The position numbers were made by a program, and so were the translations under genes. Positions 51,049 to 59,200 of a DNA stretch of 64,000 nt are shown piece after piece (position 1 is the stretch's first letter; every line of letters starts with the position of its first letter). Under the pieces are notes generated by a model. The model saw only the letters and a program-made list of their open reading frames with translations, was not told where the DNA came from and searched no databases. Source of the DNA: JBAIYU01 sp036763085 (GTDB lineage Bacteria; Bacillota; Negativicutes; DSM-1736; Dendrosporobacteraceae); contig NZ_JBAIYU010000030.1 in NCBI RefSeq assembly GCF_036763085.1, positions 1 to 64,000 on the forward strand. Direction: 5' to 3'.

Positions 51049-51101
51049 TTGACATATTAGTGGAAATATATTACACTCTGGTTAACGATTGTTAACCAGA
51101 G
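51049..51101 (+). promoter_or_regulatory. Strong promoter with a 26-bp palindromic operator
   Basis: TTGACA (51049-51054), 17 bp, TACACT (51072-51077). Starting within the -10 box is the perfect palindrome CTCTGGTTAAC-GATT-GTTAACCAGAG (51076-51101), which covers the start site. A bound repressor would block transcription. The core GTTAACGATTGTTAAC looks like a TetR-type operator. No regulator gene is adjacent. Confidence 0.65.
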
Positions 51102-51114
51102 GGGGATGATAATT

Positions 51115-51906
51115 TTGAGCCATATGAAAGTAGGGCTTATCGGATTACTTGTACTATTTGCTATAGGGATAGTCGTAAGTTTACCTCCTATTCCACAGGA
51201 TGTAGCATATCACTCTTTTGCGGGTGATGAGACGCGCTGGGGGATTGCAAATGCGGCAAATGTTCTCTCTAACATCGGATTCATTATTGTGGGATTCATA
51301 GGACTTATCAAGATCAGGCATCTGCCGAACAAGGAAATTACCTTAATGTGGAGATTTTTTTTCATTGCGACTATTTTTGTGGGTTTAGGGTCAGCGTATT
51401 ATCATTTGTTGCCCTCGAATGATACCTTAGTTTGGGATAGGCTTCCCATGGCATTATGTTTTGGCGCTCTTACAGCTTGTGTTTGTACGGAACGTTTGAA
51501 TGCTAGAATCGGGCGACTGCTTTTTATGCCGCTAGTTATGAGTGGAGTACTGAGTGTCATCTATTGGTGGATTTCAGAACAACATGGTTTAGGAGATCTC
51601 CGTCCTTATATTCTTGTTCAATATATTCCGATGATTATAATCCCTCTGTTGATTTTGTTATGCCCCAAATCAACAGAGCAAAATAGAGCCTATTGGCTGT
51701 TGCTGGCTAGCTATATTTTAGCCAAAGGCTTCGAGTTTAGCGATGTTCAAATATTTGACCTAACCAACCATGTTATCAGCGGACATACGTTAAAGCATTT
51801 AGCCGCTGCTATAGGAATTCTAGCATTACCGCCTAGTGCAATCGAAGTAAATGAGGGTGGTGATACTAGCACTAGATATTGTCTGACGAAAAAAGATAAT
51901 TTATAG
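51115..51906 (+). CDS. Ceramidase-like integral membrane protein (CREST superfamily)
   Basis: A seven-TM protein resembling alkaline ceramidase/CREST membrane hydrolases. The metal-site elements are visible: Asn/Ser in NAANVLSNIGFIIVG, GSAYYHLLPSNDTLVWDRLPM, and the C-terminal GHTLKHLAAAIG histidines. Bacterial members may act on lipid amides; ceramide itself is unlikely. TTG at 51115 best fits the GAGGGGG site, with ATG at 51106 and 51121 as alternatives. The gene is bracketed by two related palindromes. Confidence 0.8.
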   Translation: MSHMKVGLIGLLVLFAIGIVVSLPPIPQDVAYHSFAGDETRWGIANAANVLSNIGFIIVGFIGLIKIRHLPNKEITLMWRFFFIATIFVGLGSAYYHLLPSNDTLVWDRLPMALCFGALTACVCTERLNARIGRLLFMPLVMSGVLSVIYWWISEQHGLGDLRPYILVQYIPMIIIPLLILLCPKSTEQNRAYWLLLASYILAKGFEFSDVQIFDLTNHVISGHTLKHLAAAIGILALPPSAIEVNEGGDTSTRYCLTKKDNL

Positions 51907-51911
51907 TAGAT

Positions 51912-51935
51912 TTAAGTTAACGAGTGTTAACTTAA
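51912..51935. promoter_or_regulatory. Second palindrome with the same core
   Basis: TTAAGTTAAC-GAGT-GTTAACTTAA is a perfect 10-4-10 palindrome sharing GTTAACGANTGTTAAC with the operator at 51076-51101. It lies six bases after the ceramidase-like gene and upstream of the YbjQ gene. Confidence 0.6.
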
Positions 51936-52080
51936 ATAAGTTTTAACATGCAACAAGCTTTTGTGGATTTGGAAAAAGAGGAGATCTATTAAAGACGTTA
52001 AGCGAGGAGTTGTAGTAGCCTCTTTGTTTTATTGGAATACTACCATAAAAACACAAATCATAAGGACAGGTGAAACAAGT

Positions 52081-52395
52081 ATGATTATCGTAACTACTGA
52101 ATTTGTGCCAGGGAAAGAAGTAAAGGCACTGAAGGGGTTTGTTCGCGGAAGCTCTATCCAATCGAAGCATATCGGTAAGGATATCACTGCTGCGCTAAAA
52201 ACAATCGTGGGCGGAGAAATTGAGGAGTACAACGAGATGCTGGAGCAGGCTCGCCAAGCGGCAATAGACAGAATGGTTAAAGATGCAAATTCAAAAGGAG
52301 CAAATGCGATTATCGGAATGCGCTTAGGATCATCTTCGGTCATGGCTAACGCTGCCGAAATCATAGCATACGGAACAGCCGTAGAAGTGGAGTAA
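52081..52395 (+). CDS. YbjQ/UPF0145 family protein
   Basis: A 104-residue member of the YbjQ family (sometimes called heavy-metal-binding domain). Family signatures: MIIVTTEFVPGKEV, VRGSSIQSKHIGKDI, and ANAIIGMRLGSSSVM. They form multimeric rings; function is unknown. ACAGGTGA precedes the ATG at 52081. Confidence 0.88.
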   Translation: MIIVTTEFVPGKEVKALKGFVRGSSIQSKHIGKDITAALKTIVGGEIEEYNEMLEQARQAAIDRMVKDANSKGANAIIGMRLGSSSVMANAAEIIAYGTAVEVE

Positions 52396-52525
52396 TTCTC
52401 GCTCCGTTAATGGATTGAGAATTACCAGACAATGGTGGTATATGCGATTATAGAATATAGTTTCAAAATGTTGAGGGCAATAAGGGGAGACATCATTGTA
52501 CTTTCTTGCGGCGTTTGCACCAAAC

Positions 52526-52546
52526 GGAGAACTGTGTCACTGTTAA
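52526..52546 (+). repeat. rlmH 3'-end att-like repeat, copy 4
   Basis: Eighteen of 21 positions match the end of rlmH (GGAGAACTGTGTCACTGT plus TAA). A terminator follows within a few bases. Confidence 0.6.
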
Positions 52547-52551
52547 ACGGA

Positions 52552-52588
52552 AAAACACCTTCCAGACCTGTGGAAGGTGTTTTGTTAC
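52552..52588 (+). terminator. Terminator after repeat copy 4
   Basis: AAAACACCTTCCA pairs with TGGAAGGTGTTTT around a 6-nt loop. Confidence 0.85.
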
Positions 52589-52688
52589 ATTATAAATCTG
52601 GAAAATTAACATAAGCAGCCAAGGGCGGAGACGGTAGAACTATCGATGAGTTAATTTCAACGCACTCCTGCGTCATGATTTCAGTGTT

Positions 52689-53462
52689 TTATATGCTGTG
52701 TACATAGGCGTGTAATATTTTTTTATAATCTACATCACTAGGTGGGAGTTTGCCATTTGTAATGACAAATTTAATTTTATCATCCAGACTAGGAGCTATA
52801 CCTTTTTGCTCTAATATATCCGCTAAATGATTGATGGCTCCAACGCTTCCGTCGAAAAAGACAGTTTCCTCCGTAAACGATTGCTTCAAAACCTTACTGA
52901 ATAGCGGGAAATGAGTACAGCCTAAAACAACCGCACCATAATCAGACAGCTCTAATGATGCAAATTCGTTTTTCAAATACTGACTTACGTCTAAAGTGTC
53001 AAACTCAAACTTTTCGGCGAATTTTACTAAGCCGCCTAACGCCAGCGTATCAACCATTGTTGTCGCATCAAGCTTATTAACTAACTGCCTGAATTTTTCC
53101 TCTCGCAAAGTAAGACTAGTTGCCAGTACCAATATTTTTTTTCCTCTTTCTTGACAATATGCAAATGCTGGTTTTACAGCAGGTTCCATGCCAATAATAG
53201 GGAAGCTATATTTTCTTCGCAATTTCGCGTCCGCAACACTTGTTGCCGTATTACACGCGATCACCACTGCATCTACGTTGATCTCAGCCATATAATCCAT
53301 AGCGGTTTGGACGTATTGTCTTACTTCGTTTATTTTCTTTTCACCATAAGGTACATGCTTAATATCAGCATAGTAAATGTAATCAGCAAACGGTAGCATT
53401 TTTAAAGCATGACCAAGAACCGTTAAGCCGCCAATACCAGAGTCAAAAAAGCCGATCTTCAT
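52689..53462 (-). CDS. murI: Glutamate racemase
   Basis: Makes D-glutamate for peptidoglycan. The 257-residue protein has FFDSGIGGLTVL, the first catalytic cysteine in VIACNTATS and the second in VVLGCTHFPLF, plus YYADIKHVPYG. GGAAGGGA precedes the ATG. It lies just beyond the repeat region, on the opposite strand. Confidence 0.93.
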   Translation of the reverse strand: MKIGFFDSGIGGLTVLGHALKMLPFADYIYYADIKHVPYGEKKINEVRQYVQTAMDYMAEINVDAVVIACNTATSVADAKLRRKYSFPIIGMEPAVKPAFAYCQERGKKILVLATSLTLREEKFRQLVNKLDATTMVDTLALGGLVKFAEKFEFDTLDVSQYLKNEFASLELSDYGAVVLGCTHFPLFSKVLKQSFTEETVFFDGSVGAINHLADILEQKGIAPSLDDKIKFVITNGKLPPSDVDYKKILHAYVHSI

Positions 53463-53649
53463 ACTAATCCCTTCCTAGTTGCAATTATTGTATTCATGAA
53501 CAAATCCGTCAAAATATAGAACTCGATTAAAAAGTGCTACTTATATAATACCACAAACTAGCGGTAGTAGGAATTTGTATGGGAGTTGCTGCTTTAACTA
53601 AATGATACGAGAAAGCGCCCCACGTAGCTACAAGCGCTTACATTCACCC

Positions 53650-54096
53650 TTATATATAGTTGCGAGGAATTCCCCAGTACTCACAACCGGACAGCTCAGA
53701 ATATACCGAAGAATAGTGTATATAAATATCAGAGTAATCAAGGAAAGGGTACTGCTCAAAAAGGCGGCGATCACCAAACCGAATTGCTTCTAAAACGAGG
53801 GGTAACTCTCGCTTGAATATGGAAAAACGTGTTACAGACTGTAATTTGTTCGTTGGACTGAGGTCAATCTGAACAAACCCGCAGAGCTTGTACCCATTCA
53901 TGGTCCAGCACCACTCGGCTAATACTTCGTCGCGCATCGCTGTAATCTCATCATAAGCGTACTCCTGTCCGATCGAGAGAAACAGTTTCGCTGTTTCATC
54001 AGAGTGAGTTAGTGTATATCTCCTCGGAATGATAGGTTCGGTGCGTGTGACATTTCGTAGCTTAGTAGTCAATTTAGCTGGGGCAAGTCTATTCAT
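53650..54096 (-). CDS. STAY-GREEN (SGR) family protein
   Basis: The 148-residue product matches the STAY-GREEN domain: IPRRYTLTHSDETAKLFLSI at residues 23-42, RDEVLAEW near 55-62, then FKRELPLVLEAIRFGDRRLF and HYSSVYSELSGCEYWG. Plant SGR removes Mg from chlorophyll a (Mg-dechelatase); bacterial homologues in non-photosynthetic species are known and some have this activity in vitro. No chlorophyll genes are here, so the native role is unknown. There is no transit or signal peptide. GAGGGGG precedes the ATG. Confidence 0.85.
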   Translation of the reverse strand: MNRLAPAKLTTKLRNVTRTEPIIPRRYTLTHSDETAKLFLSIGQEYAYDEITAMRDEVLAEWCWTMNGYKLCGFVQIDLSPTNKLQSVTRFSIFKRELPLVLEAIRFGDRRLFEQYPFLDYSDIYIHYSSVYSELSGCEYWGIPRNYI

Positions 54097-54286
54097 TGCG
54101 TTGCCCCCTCACTAGCGTTTTATACATACTATGCTGTTAAAATGATTGTGACTATAACGCAGTGTGGGACTCGGTAGTAATTTCGGGTGTGAATCATTGC
54201 AGGATGCACAGGAATTTACAGAATGAGCAAAGAAGAATTATGGGTTGTATGAGTATTGAAGCTAGAATAGCAAAGGAGGCCGCCAT

Positions 54287-54457
54287 ATGGCAGCTGTGAA
54301 ATGTACAAAGTGCGGAACGGTATTTAATACAGAGGGAGCTATATTAAAGCCGATAGGTGATGGGGGATATAGGGAGTGCTGCCCTAAATGCGGCAGCACA
54401 AGCGTATCCAGCACAGAGGACTTCCATTGGGAAGACAGGGGTTGGAAGGGTTTTTAA
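54287..54457 (+). CDS. Zinc-ribbon miniprotein, 56 aa
   Basis: MAAVKCTKCGTVFNTEGA starts a small protein with two CxxC knuckles (CTKC and CPKC, with an extra Cys before the second), suggesting one zinc or a rubredoxin-like site. It ends EDFHWEDRGWKGF. AAAGGAGG precedes the ATG. No partner gene is evident. Confidence 0.7.
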   Translation: MAAVKCTKCGTVFNTEGAILKPIGDGGYRECCPKCGSTSVSSTEDFHWEDRGWKGF

Positions 54458-54690
54458 TACTTTAAAGGTTGGCTGATATCTCGATGCATCGCGCTGCGTT
54501 ATCAGGCGAAGGCAAGAGGATTAGATTATCGGCAATTTCCAAGTCGGTTAACTTTTCTTTAGCGGGAAGCACTGTACGGTTATGCTGATTTCTTATGACT
54601 GAAGCGATAGAACCGTCCCCGTGATTCCGTGATTCCCCATGTCAGCCGGTTAGTGATTTAGTAGGATTTTAGGTGTTTCGTTTGTGAAGG

Positions 54691-54719
54691 GAAAAAGCAG
54701 CCTTGAGGCTGCCTTTTTG
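54691..54719. terminator. Bidirectional terminator
   Basis: AAAAAGCAGCC pairs with GGCTGCCTTTTT (one mismatch) around TTGA. It faces the end of the flavoprotein gene. Confidence 0.75.
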
Positions 54720-54734
54720 ATTTAACATGGTATT

Positions 54735-55394
54735 TTACAACCCCTGTTTATACATCTGTGCAAAGCGTACTCCCATATCAAAGGCTTTCTTACAATCGTC
54801 GGGGAAAACATCTTTTCGTCGCTGTGCTTTGTGAGTTTCATTAAATGCAGTTGCTACGTACTTGGAATAGTCGCTAAATTGATAGGTGTCTAAAACGTAT
54901 AGTGACTCACATGATCCAAAGGTTCTTGCTAGGGCCATTTCCGTTCTGCCAAGCGCCTGCTCGTAACCAAACTCTTTCATCCGATTCTCATCTACATTCA
55001 TTGTATATACAAAACCAATGGGTATCTTTTTCTTAAACAGCGACGAATAGTTTTCATCATATACGAGATATTGAAACACCAATCGTTCGAGGAATGATCT
55101 CATCTCCCCGGTGGAATTACCAAGGTAGATCGGTGAACCGAGGATTATGGCATCGGCCTGCTCCAGCTTTTTAAAAATGGGCGTCAGATCATCTTGATAT
55201 GCGCATGATCCATAGCTCGTGCCATTTTTAAGCTTACAGGCAAAACAGCTTACACACCCTTTATAATTGAGATCATAAAGATGAATGAGTTCGGTTGTCG
55301 CTCCCTGAGAAGCTGCTCCCTCCAGTGCTTTATTAAGTAGGGTTGCAGTGTTCCAATTTTTCCTTGGACTTCCATTAATAGCTAATATATTCAT
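54735..55394 (-). CDS. Flavodoxin-fold NAD(P)H-dependent FMN oxidoreductase
   Basis: A 219-residue iron-sulfur-flavoprotein-like or FMN reductase. FMN-binding loop NGSPRKNWNTATLL at the start; GCVSCFACK gives three cysteines but not the full IsfA-type set; LGSPIYLGNSTGEMRSFLERL contacts flavin. AAAGGATGG precedes the ATG. It is divergent from an HxlR regulator, a common pairing. Confidence 0.85.
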   Translation of the reverse strand: MNILAINGSPRKNWNTATLLNKALEGAASQGATTELIHLYDLNYKGCVSCFACKLKNGTSYGSCAYQDDLTPIFKKLEQADAIILGSPIYLGNSTGEMRSFLERLVFQYLVYDENYSSLFKKKIPIGFVYTMNVDENRMKEFGYEQALGRTEMALARTFGSCESLYVLDTYQFSDYSKYVATAFNETHKAQRRKDVFPDDCKKAFDMGVRFAQMYKQGL

Positions 55395-55498
55395 GTCGAC
55401 ACCATCCTTTTACTTGATTGTTTTGATAAAATTATATATCATTTTATTAAATTGTGAAGTATGCACTTTAATGGTAGATACTATACAAAAGGAGAGTA

Positions 55499-55858
55499 AT
55501 GATGGCTAAATGGTCGAATGATGAATGTAACTGTGCAATTACATATACACTGTCAATTGTGGGAGGGAAATGGAAATGGCTGATTCTTTATAAACTGTCC
55601 GAAAGCGGGGTTCTACGGTATGGAGAACTCAAAAAAGTTCTTCCTGACATTACTCACAAGATGTTAAGTCAGCAGTTGAAAGAACTAGAAGCAGAACAGT
55701 TGATTCATCGAGAAGAATATCATCAAATCCCCCCAAAAGTTGAATACTGGGTAACCCCAAAAGGAAAAACGTTACTTCCGATCCTCAACCAAATGTCCCA
55801 GTGGGGAGAAAAAAACCGACATGCCAATAATAAGAATGCGTCAGAGATGGCTCGGTGA
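55499..55858 (+). CDS. HxlR family transcriptional regulator
   Basis: A 119-residue winged-helix regulator: IVGGKWKWLILYKL, LRYGELKKVLPDITHKMLSQQLKELE, and IPPKVEYWVTPKGKTLLPIL. The N-terminal cysteines in NDECNC may sense electrophiles or aldehydes, as in related regulators. AAAGGAG precedes the start. It shares a 104-bp divergent promoter region with the flavoprotein gene. Confidence 0.9.
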   Translation: MMAKWSNDECNCAITYTLSIVGGKWKWLILYKLSESGVLRYGELKKVLPDITHKMLSQQLKELEAEQLIHREEYHQIPPKVEYWVTPKGKTLLPILNQMSQWGEKNRHANNKNASEMAR

Positions 55859-56205
55859 CTTGATTTTTATCCGTATATTAATCTTGTGGTGTTACAAGCA
55901 ACGCCTTAGATGGGTGAATACAATACTGGCATAGAATTTCCACCGTCTTTCAGATTAGAGACAATGTAAAGGTAGGGCATTATAAGCACGAATACTTCTT
56001 CTAGTCACTCATAATTGCCTCCGCGCAGCTGTTTAGATTTTGGCCAAAACATTTTAATATGCTTTATTGTAAAACCCCTAGAAGCTTTAGGCTCTAGGGG
56101 TTACAAGCTATTGGTATTTGATTAAAAGTAGTCTGTCTTGAAGGCGCTGTCTAGAAAATGTGAGACAGAGACTTAGTTTCGCACAATTATTTTGAATGGG
56201 TTTGT
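55859..56205. terminator. Intergenic region with one hairpin
   Basis: AACCCCTAGA (from 56073) pairs with TCTAGGGGTT (to about 56102) around a short A/T loop. Nothing else recognisable is in these 347 bases. Confidence 0.5.
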
Positions 56206-59200
56206 TTATACAGGTACCTTACAGTCCGTACTCTGAGCAATTTTCTCTTTGGCTATAGCCAACATTAATTTTATGCGATTGAGTTGGTTTACTTCACTAG
56301 CGCCAGGATCATAGTCGATAGGAATGATATTGACATGAGGGTAGCTGTTTCGCAGCTCTTTCAGCATTCCCTTACCCGTAATATGATTGGGCAAGCAGGC
56401 AAATGGCTGTAAACACGCAATATTTTCTACGCCGCAATGAATCAATTCAAGCATCTCACCAGTCAAAAGCCAGCCTTCCCCTGTATGATTACCTAGCGAT
56501 AAATGTTTAGCTGCCATGTTAGCAAGGTGTTCGATGTTATGAGGAGGGGCAAAGCGCTTGCTGTTTTTTAGTGCGGTGCGAAGGTGGCGACGATAAAACT
56601 CAACAGCTTTAATAAAGAGATCACCTTTAAACTTATTCATCCAGGTGCCGGATAGTAAATCATAATGCACTTTGCTGTCATAAGCGCAGTATAAGAAAAA
56701 CTCTAACATGTCGGGCACAACGACTTCGGCACCCTCTCTTTCTAGCATATCTACAATATTATTGTTAGCTGTTGGGTGGTACTTTACCAAGATTTCGCCG
56801 ACGATGCCGACACGTGGTTTGATTATTTGTTCGTCAATTTCCAAATTATCAAAATCGCGGACAATACCAAAGATATTATTCTTGAAATCATGCTTGCTTT
56901 GCATCAACATATCTTGCTTGCACTTGGCTGCCCAATACTCATAGAGTTTTTGGGCTGAGCCAGGTTGTTTCTCATACGGACGTATCCGATGGAGTACTCG
57001 CATAAGCAGATCCCCGTAAATAGTACCTATGAGTAAGTTTTTAAACAATCGCAGCGTTAAGGGAAATTCGGATTGATCCTTACCACCCAGAACGAATACT
57101 GGTACCTGGGGGATACCGGCATCCTCAAACGCTTTACGGGCTATCGCAGGATAGTTGGTTGCCCGACAGCCTCCGCCGGTTTGGGCTAATAGTACTGACG
57201 TAGTATTCAAATCATACTGTCCGGATTTTAAAGCGGTCACTAATTGCCCAACGACAATAATTGTAGGGTAGCAGGCATCATTGTGAACATATTTCAGTCC
57301 CTCATCGATTGCCGCTTTGTCAGGTATGGGGGCGACTACTACCTTGTATCCCGCCGTCTGAAAGGCCGATTCTAAGAATTGAAAGTGGATAGGAGAGAGC
57401 TGCGGCGCCAATATTGTATGTTGCTTGTTAATTTCAGCAGCAACAATAGGCGGACGTGTGGCTGCAATTTCCGCAAGCTGTTTCATAATAGATATATTGT
57501 TATCTCTGTTATTAATGGCTGCCAGCAGTGAACGTATCCTGATTTTAACCGAGCCTAAGCTGCTGATTTCATCAAGTTTAATGACGGTATACGTTCTGTT
57601 ATGGTTTTCGATAATTTCCTTTACCTGATCAATGGTGACAGCATCAAGGCCACAGCCGAAGGAATTGATTTGAATTAATTCCACATTAGGATGATGAGTA
57701 ACGAATTCGGCCGCCGCATACAGTCTGGAGTGATAAGTCCACTGATTAACAACCCGCAGTGGACTGCTTGTTTTGCTTAAATGGCGTACTCCATCTTCTG
57801 ATAATACTGCTAATCCATAGGATTGAATTAGTTCAGGCAGCCCGTGATTAATCTCAGGATCAATATGATATGGCCTGCCAGCAAGGACTACACCTTTTAT
57901 GTTGTGGTCAGCAATATAGTTAAGTGCCTCTTGGCTTTCAGCTTGTACGTCAGCTTTGTAACGCTCTAGTTCGGCATAAGCTTCATCGACAGCTGATATA
58001 ACCTCTCTTCGGGAAATGTTTTCTGACCCTAGTTCCTGGGTAAGACGCTTAATCAAGCGATCGCGATTATTTAACGGCAAGAAGGGGTGAAGGAATAATA
58101 TTTCTTTATCACGCAGCATGTCCATATTAGCTTTGATATTTTGTGGGTAAGAGGTGACAATTGGGCAGTTATAACAGTTATCAGCCATAACATCTTCTTG
58201 CAGGGTATTAGGAATACAGGGGTAGAAAATTTTCTTTACTCCCTTTTTTATTAAATCTCTGATGTGGCCATGCACAAGTTTAGCAGGATAGCAAATTGAC
58301 TCAGAAGGTATAGTTTCCATGCCTTGTTCATAAAGCTGGCGAGAAGAACGTCCTGACAAAACGACTTGATAGTTGAGTTTGGTGAAAAAGGTGAACCAGA
58401 AAGGGTAATCCTCGTACATGTTTAGTACTCTCGGAATACCAATCACGCCCCTGTGGGCGAGTGCATCCGGCAACGGATGATATTGAAACAAGCGCTTGTA
58501 TTTATAAGCATAAAGATTGGGAAGCTTACTGATATGCGTTGTTTTGCCAATACCCTGTTCGCAGCGATTACCAAAATGATGCTGCTGGCTATTAGAAAAG
58601 TGTTGTGTGGTAATTAAGCACTTATTACCGCACAATTGACAACGAGCGCTTGTTGTGTGGCTAGAAAAATTATCCAGATCAGTCAGTGATAACAGGGTTG
58701 TTGTTATGCCCGTTGTCGTGTAGCTTTCTTTTGCGATAAGAGCGGCACCGAAAGCACCCATAAGGCCGGCAATATCAGGACGCACAACTTCTCGACCAAT
58801 AATTTGTTCAAGAACCCGCAAGACAGCATCATTATAAAAGGTACCGCCTTGGACAACAACTTGGTCGCCTAACTCATTGGTATTTTTCACACGAATTACC
58901 TTAAACAGAGCATTTTTTACGATAGAAACCGAGATTCCGGCTGAGATGTCACTAAGCTCAGCACCTTCTTTTTGTACTTGTTTTACTTTTGAGTTCATAA
59001 AAACAGTACAACGGCTGCCTAGATCGGCTGGCTTTTGGGATTTCAAACCAAGCTGAGAAAAGTCTTTAATGCTCATATTCACAGCTTGAGCGAAATTTTC
59101 AATGAATGAACCGCAACCTGCTGAACAAGCCTCGTTAAGTGTAATAGAATTGATTATGCCATTTTTTATAAAAAAACTTTTCATATCTTGTCCGCCGATG

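Noticed and set aside
52432..52614. Open frame of 60 codons across repeat copy 4
   Set aside because: It lacks a ribosome site, spans the repeat and terminator, and has no recognisable content.
45886..52688. SCC recombinase (ccr) or integrase
   Set aside because: All open frames in the interval were considered; none shows serine or tyrosine recombinase motifs.
53650..54096. Chlorophyll breakdown as the role of the SGR homologue
   Set aside because: Nothing else in the window concerns chlorophyll; only the family relation can be stated.
54604..54640. AGAACCGT resembling a fifth copy of the rlmH-end repeat
   Set aside because: Only eight bases match and the following GTGATTCCGTGATTCC is unlike the other copies; no terminator follows directly. 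It looks more like debris of a common REP/IS-flank sequence.
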